A stretch of 36,618 bases of DNA from a virus: positions 1 to 36,618 of the IMG/VR virus record IMGVR_UViG_3300042691_017939; one strand, 5' to 3'. A program made the translations under genes and the position numbers. Positions 7,988 through 15,406 of the stretch are shown piece after piece. A model generated the notes under the pieces. It was not told the DNA's origin. It searched no databases and saw only the letters and a program-made list of their open reading frames with translations. Position 1 is the stretch's first letter. Each line of letters starts with the position of its first letter.

Positions 7988-8323
7988 ATGAACATAGAAG
8001 TTGTTAAAAAATTCACACAAGATTTGTTTAATGCTGATCTGTGGGTTAAAAATGTAAAAGAACATGCACCTCATATTTCAGCAGAAACAGCAGGGTGGAT
8101 TGCCGTACTATTGCTACACATGGCAACCATTCCTACTATGATAGCTGTTCTTACGGGATTAACTGAAAAGATGCCACCTGTTGATATGGTGCTTTTCAGT
8201 TGGTTAGGTTTGTTCCTTTTGTTTATCAAAGCAACAATACAAAAAGATTTACTTAACATTGTTACTATTGGATTTGGCTTTTTTGTACAAGCGGCCTTTC
8301 TAGCTTTGATAGTTTTCAAGTAA
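7988..8323 (+). CDS. Small membrane protein with several TM segments (possible holin)
   Basis: About 111 residues with three predicted membrane segments (roughly residues 30-55, 65-85 and 90-110), short loops and a charged N-terminal tail. Its position immediately behind a cell-wall hydrolase fits a holin or other lysis accessory, but there is no diagnostic motif. ATG 7976 overlaps the previous stop. I prefer ATG 7988 because GAGGA lies 5 nt upstream. Confidence 0.55.
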   Translation: MNIEVVKKFTQDLFNADLWVKNVKEHAPHISAETAGWIAVLLLHMATIPTMIAVLTGLTEKMPPVDMVLFSWLGLFLLFIKATIQKDLLNIVTIGFGFFVQAAFLALIVFK

Positions 8324-8329
8324 AACAAC

Positions 8330-8337
8330 GATAAATA
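8330..8337 (+). promoter_or_regulatory. Candidate late promoter (GATAAATA)
   Basis: A one-base variant of the T4 late element TATAAATA, 22 nt upstream of ATG 8360. The spacing equals that at 1943. Confidence 0.4.
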
Positions 8338-8359
8338 TTAGATATAAAGGAGCATCAAA

Positions 8360-8968
8360 ATGCCATCAGGATTTCAACAAAATATTAACCAATTAGCACC
8401 AGGTATGTACAGGGCCGTTATTACTATGACCAGTACTACTTACTACCCAACAACTGGCGGTGCAGAAAACGACCGTGGTGGCGTTACACCAAACAGTTCA
8501 GATAGTTTTGCTACATTGCCAACTACACTAGCATACGGACAAAACCGTGCTCGTGGAAATATGCGTTTCCGCAACATTGTTAACGCACTAACAGGTCTAG
8601 CAGATTGCCAAATTATGGACATCGAAGTTGACTCAGACGAAACTAACGGCAATTCGCAAGCAACTACATTAGCGTTTACTGTTAGATTTGAAAGAGATGA
8701 TTTCATTCCTTCAACTGGCACAGACATTGCAGGCGGAAGCATTACAACTAAAGCGTTATATATTAAAAACGAAATTGCTAAAGCGATTCGTTTAGAAACA
8801 ACAGCTAATGCTCGTGTTTATAACGGTACAGCTGGAATAGACAGCCAACTGCCTATCACTGTTACTCACACTGGTGCAACAGCGTCTCAGACATTGGGAA
8901 CTGTTGGCGTTAACTTAATTGACGGCACTGAGTTGATTACAGCTGACTCATCTGGCGACGCAGAATAA
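8360..8968 (+). CDS. Unknown protein, possibly structural
   Basis: A 202-residue Thr/Ala/Asn-rich protein with no signal peptide, no membrane segment and no recognisable catalytic motif. The composition, the alternating beta-like pattern (ATTLAFTVRFERDDF) and a candidate late promoter resemble phage virion proteins, but no family is recognised. It has a good AAAGGAG ribosome site. The next gene follows after 10 nt. Confidence 0.55.
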   Translation: MPSGFQQNINQLAPGMYRAVITMTSTTYYPTTGGAENDRGGVTPNSSDSFATLPTTLAYGQNRARGNMRFRNIVNALTGLADCQIMDIEVDSDETNGNSQATTLAFTVRFERDDFIPSTGTDIAGGSITTKALYIKNEIAKAIRLETTANARVYNGTAGIDSQLPITVTHTGATASQTLGTVGVNLIDGTELITADSSGDAE

Positions 8969-8978
8969 TAGGCAATTA

Positions 8979-10274
8979 ATGATACTAGCCTGGTTACTAC
9001 TTTTAACTGGTTTAACAATATCCGCGGTAGCGATCTATTACTCAGTAGTAGGTCTTACCGCAATATTTTCTGCCGCCGCCATTCCTATTATTATAATGGG
9101 GTCGGCGTTAGAAGTTGGTAAACTAGTATGTGCAAGTTGGCTCAAAGCCAATTGGGAACGTGCTCCACGTTTTATGAAGTATTATATGATCATAGCAGTG
9201 ATGGTGCTAATGCTTATAACTTCAATGGGTATCTTTGGATTCCTTAGTAAAGCGCACAATGACCAAAACTTAGTCTCCGGCGATGTTCAAAGTAAGATTG
9301 CCATCTATGACGAAAAGATTAAGACAAGTAAAGATAATATTGAAGCTAATCGTAAAGCACTTAAACAGATGGATGAAGCTGTGGACCAAAGCATGGCACG
9401 GTCAACTGATGAAAAGGGTGCTAACCGTGCAGTATCGATTCGTCAATCGCAACAAAGAGAACGTGTTCGTTTACAAACTGAAATTACAGCAGAACAAAAA
9501 AACATTGCCAAACTTAACGAAGAAGCTGCACCCATTCGTGCTGAAGTTAGAAAAGTCGAAGCAGAAGTTGGGCCGATCAAATATATTGCCAAATTTATCT
9601 ACGGTGATCACGGAGCAGATGAAAACTCATTAGAACGTGCAGTAACATGGATCATTATCCTTATTGTTATTGTATTTGATCCGTTAGCAGTTATTATGTT
9701 GTTGGCCGCCCAAATGACATTCGGTTGGTACAGAAGGCAAGAACCAAAATATGAACCAGATAATGGTCCATTAACAGACACACAGGTAGAACAAATTAAA
9801 GAAGAGGCACCGCAAAGAGAATTCAACTGGCCCCAAGTAAGCTCATTTTGGCCATTCCCATCACAACAAGGAAACAAAACTGTTGAAGTTTCAAACGAAA
9901 CACCGTCGACTGCACTAGGAGGTGATATAACAGCGCCGGAGGAAACTACCATAGATTTAGAACCTAACTTTATTAAGCAGGCCGAAAATCGTGTTCAAGA
10001 CCGTTTGGAAAAAGTTAACCAGGAAGAAGTTCCAGTTCCATTAGATCAATGGAACAAGATGATTGAGGAAGCAGAAAAGGCAGTTGAAGACGAAAAGAAG
10101 GCACAAATAGAACCATCCCCGGAAGTAAACATAGTTGAAGCAGCACCATATCAACCTGGATATGAAGATGTTGCTGTAATAGACGATGCTGGAATGGAAC
10201 TTGAAGAATCAAAAAAAAAGACTTACATGACAAAGGACGAAACGGGCAAGATACAGATCAAAGACAGATCGTAA
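8979..10274 (+). CDS. Membrane protein with central coiled coil (phage type)
   Basis: A 431-residue protein. Two to three membrane segments lie in residues 1-90 (MILAWLLLLTGLTISAV, AIPIIIMGSALEVGKLV, YMIIAVMVLMLITSMGIFGF). A long charged coiled coil covers about residues 100-205. Another membrane pair follows at about 220-250, then an acidic, proline-rich cytoplasmic tail. I believe similar proteins occur in marine T4-like phages, but its function is unknown. The reading frame may not end here: the -1 frame is open through 10543 (see next entry), so the C-terminus given may be artificial or regulated. Confidence 0.65.
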   Translation: MILAWLLLLTGLTISAVAIYYSVVGLTAIFSAAAIPIIIMGSALEVGKLVCASWLKANWERAPRFMKYYMIIAVMVLMLITSMGIFGFLSKAHNDQNLVSGDVQSKIAIYDEKIKTSKDNIEANRKALKQMDEAVDQSMARSTDEKGANRAVSIRQSQQRERVRLQTEITAEQKNIAKLNEEAAPIRAEVRKVEAEVGPIKYIAKFIYGDHGADENSLERAVTWIIILIVIVFDPLAVIMLLAAQMTFGWYRRQEPKYEPDNGPLTDTQVEQIKEEAPQREFNWPQVSSFWPFPSQQGNKTVEVSNETPSTALGGDITAPEETTIDLEPNFIKQAENRVQDRLEKVNQEEVPVPLDQWNKMIEEAEKAVEDEKKAQIEPSPEVNIVEAAPYQPGYEDVAVIDDAGMELEESKKKTYMTKDETGKIQIKDRS

Positions 10275-10543
10275 CAGGTTATGTACAAAATGCAGAACAA
10301 AGTGAAGAAACTATTTGGTCTCGCATTAGTAAACCTAAAGACGACTTGTATAGGATCTATGACATAGCTCAATTCAATGATTTAATAATTGATAAATTTT
10401 CGGACCCTGCGCTTTATAATTTTGTAGAAGAAACAAAAACACGTGGCCCAAAATTTGCCAACTATTCGAGAGAACGACTACAGGAATTTGCAAGTAGGAT
10501 ATATGAACTTAGGAAAAATAACTCTAATAACACCGCCGGATAA
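10211..10543 (+). CDS. Continuation of the 8979 gene in the -1 frame (frameshift or indel candidate)
   Basis: The -1 frame is open from an A9 run (10211-10219) to a stop ending at 10543. It encodes TGYVQNAEQSEETIWSRIS and a further 75 or so residues ending [10 protein letters not shown]. No ATG or GTG with a ribosome site opens this frame; the first near-start is a TTG at 10346 without a Shine-Dalgarno. The peptide therefore probably continues the 8979 product by -1 slippage at the A-run, by another recoding event, or because one base is missing or extra near 10260-10275. It overlaps the next gene by 41 nt. Confidence 0.5.
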   Translation, partial: KKKDLHDKGRNGQDTDQRQIVTGYVQNAEQSEETIWSRISKPKDDLYRIYDIAQFNDLIIDKFSDPALYNFVEETKTRGPKFANYSRERLQEFASRIYELRKNNSNNTAG

Positions 10544-10916
10544 ATTATTCAATTTGAATCTAAGTTATCTTTTAGTTAAGCCTTCGAATTACATTAAACA
10601 ACAGTTCCAATCTATCTTGAGTAAAAGTATTGATGATTTAAATATTTTTATGTTTGATGAACAGGAAACTGATATAAGTTGGATGCTAAGTGTAGCCCAA
10701 CAAGTAGATGTAGTTATTGTAGACGTTGACAACTGTGACATTATAACTCAAAAGTTTGTCACATTCTTGTTGGCGCAACCTAATGCACACTATATAACTA
10801 AAGATGAAACAACTCCGTATAATCTAATATCTAAAAATAGGATTTGGGATTTGGATCAGATTGTAGAACAGTTTTCCGATAATAACCAAGAGGATGATGA
10901 TGAATCAGAAGAGTAA
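10503..10916 (+). CDS. Unknown phage protein with acidic tail
   Basis: 137 residues from ATG 10503 (AGGA 4 nt upstream); the longer GTG start at 10443 lacks a ribosome site. The protein has a Rossmann-like alternation ([26 protein letters not shown]) and ends in a run of acidic residues ([11 protein letters not shown]). This resembles T4-like conserved proteins of unknown role. Its end overlaps the bS21 gene, so the acidic tail is encoded by the same bases as the bS21 ribosome site and start codons. Confidence 0.6.
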   Translation: MNLGKITLITPPDKLFNLNLSYLLVKPSNYIKQQFQSILSKSIDDLNIFMFDEQETDISWMLSVAQQVDVVIVDVDNCDIITQKFVTFLLAQPNAHYITKDETTPYNLISKNRIWDLDQIVEQFSDNNQEDDDESEE

Positions 10917-11130
10917 AGGAACAGGTATTACCGTTAGAGATAACGAAAATATCAACCAAGCACTAAGACGTTTTAAACGTAAAGTGGAAGATGCTGGCAT
11001 TTTGGACGACCTACGAGCCAAAGAGTTTTACGAGAAACCAACAACTGCTCGTAAACGTGCCAAAGGCGCCGCCAAAGCTCGTTGGCGCAAGAAGCTCGAA
11101 AAAGAAAGTTTACCTAAGAAAATGTATTGA
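10900..11130 (+). CDS. rpsU: Ribosomal protein bS21
   Basis: A phage-borne copy of small-subunit protein bS21, which sits near the anti-Shine-Dalgarno region and affects initiation. The core is unmistakable: [19 protein letters not shown], then [28 protein letters not shown] codons occur at 10894, 10897 and 10900. Only the last is 6 nt from AGAGG, so I use 10900 (76 residues). bS21 is the ribosomal protein most often carried by phages; it may exchange into host ribosomes and favour phage mRNAs. Confidence 0.92.
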   Translation: MNQKSKGTGITVRDNENINQALRRFKRKVEDAGILDDLRAKEFYEKPTTARKRAKGAAKARWRKKLEKESLPKKMY

Positions 11131-11155
11131 CATACTGATTACTATGTGTTATAAT
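11127..11155 (+). promoter_or_regulatory. Consensus sigma70 promoter
   Basis: TTGACA (11127-11132), exact 17-nt spacer, TATAAT (11150-11155). It overlaps the rpsU stop and drives the exonuclease gene at 11184. Confidence 0.85.
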
Positions 11156-11183
11156 TTAAGTTCATAATAAAGAAAGAACTTAG

Positions 11184-11768
11184 ATGGCAAATACAGACGT
11201 AATGATTGACTTAGAAACACTGGCGACATCCACCGATGCCGCCATTCTTACCATTGGAGCCGTAAAATTTGATCCATTTGGAAGAGAACTTTCCGAACCT
11301 GTTATGGATAGCTTTTATTGTAAAGTTGACCAAGACAGTTGCGACAAGCACGGATTGGTAGTTATGGATGATACTGTTGCATGGTGGGCTCAACAAAGTA
11401 AAGAAGCGCAGGAAGCCGCATTTGATCCAACGGATCGTATTTCCTTAGAAGATGCATTTCAACAACTATATAAGTTTTGCTGGGGAGCAAAGCGTGTATG
11501 GAGTAACGGATCAACATTTGATATTATGATCTGTGAACATGTATTCAAAAAAGTAGGCCGTGCAGTTCCGTGGAAGTTTTGGGAAATACGTGATGTGCGT
11601 ACAGCATTTGACATTGGCATCAATCCACAACGCCCACCAGTTACAGCACACCACGCATTAGAAGATGCTTGGAATCAAGCAGTTGGCATTCAAAATGTAT
11701 ATAACACATTGCGAACTAGCACAACAAAAGATGGCAACTACATAGCCCCATTTTCAAATCAAAGGTAA
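11184..11768 (+). CDS. DEDDh 3'-5' exonuclease
   Basis: A 194-residue RNase-H-fold exonuclease. The four acidic residues and the histidine of the DEDDh group can be placed: D9 and E11 in MIDLET, D113 in NGSTFDIMI, H156/H157 and D161 in AHHALEDA. Such phage enzymes trim DNA or RNA 3' ends; the substrate cannot be told. It has its own perfect promoter. The gene is 4 nt from a MazG-type gene, so it sits with nucleic-acid metabolism. Confidence 0.85.
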   Translation: MANTDVMIDLETLATSTDAAILTIGAVKFDPFGRELSEPVMDSFYCKVDQDSCDKHGLVVMDDTVAWWAQQSKEAQEAAFDPTDRISLEDAFQQLYKFCWGAKRVWSNGSTFDIMICEHVFKKVGRAVPWKFWEIRDVRTAFDIGINPQRPPVTAHHALEDAWNQAVGIQNVYNTLRTSTTKDGNYIAPFSNQR

Positions 11769-11772
11769 TACT

Positions 11773-12057
11773 ATGGACAGTCAAACTAAAGAAGTTATGG
11801 ACATTCTCCAAGAAGAATGTGCAGAAGTGATTCAAGCGGTAAGTAAAATTAGTCGCTTTGGACTAGATAATCTTAAGCCAGGAAAACCTAAAACTAATAG
11901 GGAACACTTGGAAGAAGAATTGGGCGATTTACAAGCTATGGTAGAAATTCTACAAGAGCTTGATATTGTAAGTTTTAGCAATATTGAACGTGCGGCCGAA
12001 GCTAAACGTGAAAAACTTAAAATCTGGTCCAATATCTTTAAAACAGAGAATATCTGA
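11773..12057 (+). CDS. MazG-like nucleotide pyrophosphohydrolase
   Basis: A 94-residue all-alpha NTP-PPase domain. EECAEVIQ supplies E14, E15 and E18; HLEEELGDLQ supplies the second acidic motif ending with D52. Together these give the EExxE-12to28-ExxD pattern of MazG enzymes, which hydrolyse (d)NTPs or alarmones to monophosphates. Phage MazG is thought to support nucleotide supply or blunt the stringent response. It is 4 nt behind the exonuclease. Confidence 0.82.
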   Translation: MDSQTKEVMDILQEECAEVIQAVSKISRFGLDNLKPGKPKTNREHLEEELGDLQAMVEILQELDIVSFSNIERAAEAKREKLKIWSNIFKTENI

Positions 12058-12065
12058 GATAAATA
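12058..12065 (+). promoter_or_regulatory. Candidate late-type -10 for dnaK (GATAAATA)
   Basis: GATAAATA lies so that transcription would begin about 12071-12073, exactly where the dnaK leader hairpin starts. No good -35 box is visible. T4-type late recognition is inferred. Confidence 0.35.
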
Positions 12066-12069
12066 AATT

Positions 12070-12117
12070 TGTAGAGCGCCGTAAGGGCCTACATATTCTT
12101 GCTTAATTAAAGGAGAA
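12070..12117 (+). promoter_or_regulatory. ROSE-like RNA thermometer in the dnaK leader
   Basis: The leader has a 5' hairpin (TGTAG ... CTACA arms, 12070-12093) and then TTCTTGCT (12096-12103), which can pair with the ribosome site AGGAGAA (12111-12117) with one G left over opposite the GG of AGGA. This is the pairing scheme of ROSE thermometers, in which a U(U/C)GCU motif masks AGGA until heat melts it. The hsp20 leader has the same two parts in the same order, which strengthens the call. Confidence 0.6.
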
Positions 12118-12121
12118 CAAT

Positions 12122-14023
12122 ATGAGCAAAATCATCGGTATCGACTTAGGTACAACAAATAGCTGTGTAGCAATTCTAGAAAACGGTATTGCTAAGGTAA
12201 TTGAAAACAGCGAAGGTGCTAGAACAACACCATCAATCATTGCGTATACAGATAAAGAAATTTTAGTAGGCGCAACAGCAAAACGACAAGCAGTCACAAA
12301 CCCAAAGAATACTATCTACGCAAGTAAGCGTCTTATTGGACGTAAGTTTGACGAGAAAGAAGTACAAAAAGACATTGACTTGATGCCATATACTATTGTC
12401 AAAGCAGACAACGGTGATGCATGGATTGAAGCCAATGGCGAAAAACTTGCTCCACAACAAGTGTCAGCAGAAGTACTTCGCAAAATGAAAAAGACTGCCG
12501 AAGATTATCTAGGCACAACAGTGACACAGGCTGTCATTACAGTTCCTGCCTACTTCAATGATAGTCAACGTCAAGCTACTAAGGATGCAGGTAAGATTGC
12601 TGGCTTAGAAGTTCTACGTATTATCAACGAACCAACAGCGGCTGCATTGGCCTACGGTGTAGACAAAGCAGACAAGCGTGATCGCAAGATTGCAGTTTAC
12701 GACTTAGGTGGTGGTACATTTGATATTTCCATTATTGAAATTGCCAACATCGACGGCGACAAGCAAATTGAAGTATTGTCAACAAACGGCGATACATTCC
12801 TAGGCGGTGAAGACTTTGACCAAGCTATTATGGATCACTTGGTTGCGGAGTTTAAGAAAGATTCAGGCATCGATCTTAAATCAGATATGTTAGCACTACA
12901 ACGTTTGAAAGACTCAGCTGAAAAAGCTAAGATTGAATTATCAAGCGCACAAAGTACTGACGTTAACTTGCCATACATCACAGCAGATGCAAATGGTCCT
13001 AAACATTTAAACGTAACAATCACTCGTGCTAAGTTTGAACAAATGGTTGAAAAACTAATTGAACGTTCAATCGAGCCATGTAAGATTGCTATGAAAGATG
13101 CCAAAGTTACAGCTGCAGACATCGACGAAGTTATTCTAGTTGGTGGACAAACACGTATGCCTAAGGTACAAGAAGCAGTTGAGAAACTGTTTGGCAAGGC
13201 TCCACGTAAAGATGTCAACCCAGACGAAGCTGTAGCCGCTGGTGCCGCAGTACAAGGTGCTGTACTAGCAGGCGATAAGACAGACGTTCTATTGCTAGAC
13301 GTTACACCGTTAACACTGGGTATTGAAACAATGGGTGGTGTGTTTACTAAATTAATCAATAAAAACACAACTATTCCAACTAAACACTCACAAACATTCT
13401 CAACAGCAGAAGACAACCAGCCAGCTGTAACTATTAAAGTTGCACAAGGTGAGCGTGAGTTGTTTAAGTATAACAAACTATTAGGCGAATTTAATTTGGA
13501 AGGTATTGCTCCAGCAATGCGTGGACAACCACAAATTGAAGTTACACTTGATATTGACGCAAACGGTATTCTTAATGTAAGTGCCAAAGATAAAAACACT
13601 GGCAAAGAAAATAAGATTACTATCAAATCCGATTCTGGATTAACCGATGCTGAGATCCAACGTATGGTTCGTGAAGCAGAAGAAAATGCAGAGTCAGATA
13701 AAAAAGCGGCAGAGTTAATCAATGCACGTAATCAAGCCGAAGGTGCTATGCATAGTATTAAGAAAGACTATGAAACACACAAAGCTGAATTATCTGAAGA
13801 AGAACGTACAACGTTTGACGAAGCCGTTAAAGCAGCAGAGGATGCATGTTCCGGAGAAGATACGGAAGCAATCCAAAAGTCTGTTGAGAAACTTTTTGAA
13901 TCCGCAGGCCCTGTATTTGCCAAAAAACAAGCGGCTGAGTCTGCCAAAGCAGAATCAGAAGCTAAAGGTGAACAAACAGTGGATGCGAGTTTCACTGAGG
14001 TTGACCCTACAGACAAAAAGTAA
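12122..14023 (+). CDS. dnaK: Hsp70 chaperone DnaK
   Basis: A full-length 633-residue Hsp70. The nucleotide-binding domain starts [15 protein letters not shown] and includes [37 protein letters not shown] and [11 protein letters not shown]. The linker [16 protein letters not shown] leads into the substrate-binding domain, and the alpha-helical lid ends in a short charged tail. No DnaJ or GrpE gene is in the window, so host co-chaperones are presumably used. Complete dnaK genes are rare in phages. Expression is probably controlled by the leader thermometer. The 3' end carries the -35 box of the hsp20 promoter. Confidence 0.97.
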   Translation: MSKIIGIDLGTTNSCVAILENGIAKVIENSEGARTTPSIIAYTDKEILVGATAKRQAVTNPKNTIYASKRLIGRKFDEKEVQKDIDLMPYTIVKADNGDAWIEANGEKLAPQQVSAEVLRKMKKTAEDYLGTTVTQAVITVPAYFNDSQRQATKDAGKIAGLEVLRIINEPTAAALAYGVDKADKRDRKIAVYDLGGGTFDISIIEIANIDGDKQIEVLSTNGDTFLGGEDFDQAIMDHLVAEFKKDSGIDLKSDMLALQRLKDSAEKAKIELSSAQSTDVNLPYITADANGPKHLNVTITRAKFEQMVEKLIERSIEPCKIAMKDAKVTAADIDEVILVGGQTRMPKVQEAVEKLFGKAPRKDVNPDEAVAAGAAVQGAVLAGDKTDVLLLDVTPLTLGIETMGGVFTKLINKNTTIPTKHSQTFSTAEDNQPAVTIKVAQGERELFKYNKLLGEFNLEGIAPAMRGQPQIEVTLDIDANGILNVSAKDKNTGKENKITIKSDSGLTDAEIQRMVREAEENAESDKKAAELINARNQAEGAMHSIKKDYETHKAELSEEERTTFDEAVKAAEDACSGEDTEAIQKSVEKLFESAGPVFAKKQAAESAKAESEAKGEQTVDASFTEVDPTDKK

Positions 14024-14029
14024 TATAAT
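14001..14029 (+). promoter_or_regulatory. Sigma70 promoter for hsp20
   Basis: TTGACC (14001-14006), 17-nt spacer, TATAAT (14024-14029), at the end of dnaK. The predicted RNA start (about 14036) is the first base of the leader hairpin. Confidence 0.7.
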
Positions 14030-14035
14030 ACAAAC

Positions 14036-14081
14036 GTAGGATGCCTTCGGGGTCCTACAAATGTTCTTGCTAATAAGGAGA
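14036..14081 (+). promoter_or_regulatory. ROSE-like RNA thermometer in the hsp20 leader
   Basis: A 5' hairpin with arms GTAGGA and TCCTAC closed by a TTCG tetraloop (14036-14058) is followed by TCTTGCT (14065-14071), AATA loop and AGGAGA (14076-14081). The last two segments pair with one extra G opposite the ribosome site, as in rhizobial ROSE elements that control small heat-shock genes. The dnaK leader repeats this design with different hairpin bases. Confidence 0.65.
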
Positions 14082-14087
14082 TCTAAA

Positions 14088-14510
14088 ATGACACAATTAA
14101 GAACAATCGACACAGCCGCTCTAGCACAACTGAGCAAAGCACTAGTAGGTTTTGATCGCTATTTTACAGCGCCACATCACCAAAATGGTAATTATCCTCC
14201 ACATAATATTGTGAAGTATGATGACACGCACTATGGCATCGAAGTTGCCGTAGCAGGTTTCAGTAAAGAAGAAGTTACTGTAGAAGTAGATCAAGACCAA
14301 CTAACAATCCGTGGAGTTAAAACTCGACTAGATGAAAATACTGTAGAATATTTGCATCGTGGATTGGCAGCTCGTGACTTTGAACAAACATTTACTCTTG
14401 CTGAGTATATGGAAGTTCGTGGTGCTAAGGTAGAAAATGGAATGTTACAAATTGACATTCAGCGTATTGTGCCAGAAGCATTGAAGCCGCGTCAGATAGA
14501 AATTAAATAA
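14088..14510 (+). CDS. Small heat-shock protein (Hsp20/IbpA type)
   Basis: A 140-residue alpha-crystallin-domain holdase. It has the PPHNIVKYDDTHYGIEVAVAGF entry strand, the KEEVTVEVDQDQLTIRG core, a YLHRGLAARDFEQTFTLAEYMEV stretch and a C-terminal IQRIVPE motif resembling the I-x-I/V anchor. ATG 14088 follows AGGAG; the upstream ATG at 14061 lies inside the thermometer and is rejected. It holds unfolded proteins for DnaK, whose gene is just upstream. T4-like cyanophages also carry Hsp20, so the gene has phage precedent. Confidence 0.92.
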   Translation: MTQLRTIDTAALAQLSKALVGFDRYFTAPHHQNGNYPPHNIVKYDDTHYGIEVAVAGFSKEEVTVEVDQDQLTIRGVKTRLDENTVEYLHRGLAARDFEQTFTLAEYMEVRGAKVENGMLQIDIQRIVPEALKPRQIEIK

Positions 14511-14519
14511 CTGTAACCC

Positions 14520-14539
14520 GGGGGAGGTAACACTCCCCC
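14520..14539 (+). terminator. GC-rich hairpin between hsp20 and clpS
   Basis: GGGGGAG (14520-14526) and CTCCCCC (14533-14539) form a 7-bp stem with a 6-nt loop. There is no U-tract, so it may pause or protect RNA rather than terminate fully. Confidence 0.4.
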
Positions 14540-14558
14540 ATAACTTAAAGAGAACGAG

Positions 14559-14861
14559 ATGCCTAGTACCGATATCCAGCTAGATGAAAAAATTAAAGTA
14601 ACTGCCCAAGAACCACGTCGCTGGAAAGTTATTTTGCTTAATGATGATTCGACTCCTATGGAATTTGTAATTTCATTGTTGATTGAAATTTTTAAACACA
14701 CTACCGAAACAGCCAAAGATATAATGCTTCAAGTGCATGAAACGGGCAGTGGTATTGCTGGAGTTTATAGTTTTGAAATTGCCGAAGTAAAAGCAGTTGA
14801 AGCAACTCAACAAGCACGTACTAACGGATTTCCTCTTCAAATTAAATTGGAAGAAGAATGA
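14559..14861 (+). CDS. clpS: ClpS, N-degron adaptor for ClpAP
   Basis: A 100-residue adaptor that hands proteins with destabilising N-termini to ClpA. The family core is clear: RRWKVILLNDDSTPMEFVISLL holds the binding-pocket residues, followed by ETAKDIMLQVHETGSGIAGVYSFEIAEVKA and ARTNGFPLQI. The phage supplies the adaptor while the protease is presumably the host's, which may redirect degradation. It overlaps the heme oxygenase start by 4 nt (ATGA), so the two are translated together. Confidence 0.92.
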   Translation: MPSTDIQLDEKIKVTAQEPRRWKVILLNDDSTPMEFVISLLIEIFKHTTETAKDIMLQVHETGSGIAGVYSFEIAEVKAVEATQQARTNGFPLQIKLEEE

Positions 14862-15406
14862 GTCTAAAAGAACTTACACACGATGCACACAAAGAAGCAG
14901 AGACTAAACCTTTTGTAAAGGTATTGTTTTCAGGAAAGATTGATCCTAAGTTGTATGCATTGTATTTAAAAAATCAACATCCTTGCTATGAAATACTAGA
15001 AGTATGTGCTATGATGTATCCAGGCTTAATAGGTGGAGCAGATGCTCGACGTGCTCCTGCAATTAACTCAGACTTTCAAGAACTGTGGGACAAAGACGTA
15101 GACGGTGAGCCTACTATACTGCCCGTAGTTAAACGATATATTGATTATATCATGTCTATTAAAGACGATCCTAAAAAACTTTTAGCACACATTTATGTAC
15201 GACACTTTGGCGACATGGCTGGTGGACAAATGATTGCTAAACGTGTTCCTGGATCAGGACGTATGTATCAATTTGAAAATGCTGATGCGCTCAAAGCATC
15301 AATACGTGAAAAACTTAGTGACGACATGGCAGATGAAGCTAAGGTATGCTTTAAGTTTGCAGGCGAGTTATTTGAAGAAATGATGACATTGGTGCCTAAT
15401 GAGTAA
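14858..15406 (+). CDS. Heme oxygenase
   Basis: A 182-residue all-helical heme oxygenase, which opens heme to biliverdin with release of CO and iron. The proximal helix LTHDAHKEAE provides the heme-ligand histidine (H8 or H11). The distal helix FGDMAGGQMIAKR (117-129) has the conserved glycine-rich kink. It overlaps the next gene, a bilin reductase, by 8 nt, so its biliverdin is almost certainly channelled there. The pair matches the ho plus bilin-reductase cassettes of cyanophages and uncultured marine phages. Confidence 0.92.
   Translation: MSLKELTHDAHKEAETKPFVKVLFSGKIDPKLYALYLKNQHPCYEILEVCAMMYPGLIGGADARRAPAINSDFQELWDKDVDGEPTILPVVKRYIDYIMSIKDDPKKLLAHIYVRHFGDMAGGQMIAKRVPGSGRMYQFENADALKASIREKLSDDMADEAKVCFKFAGELFEEMMTLVPNE

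Noticed and set aside
9283-9633. 116-codon plus-strand ORF within the coiled-coil gene
   Set aside because: A frame-shadow of the coiled-coil region with Lys/Leu bias and no ribosome site.
12835-13722. 295-codon ORF on the minus strand inside dnaK
   Set aside because: It is antisense to a strongly conserved gene, Ser/Leu-rich without motifs, and typical of shadow ORFs.
14061-14087. Upstream ATG of hsp20 giving nine extra residues
   Set aside because: It lies inside the proposed thermometer and has no ribosome site; AGGAG is placed correctly for ATG 14088.
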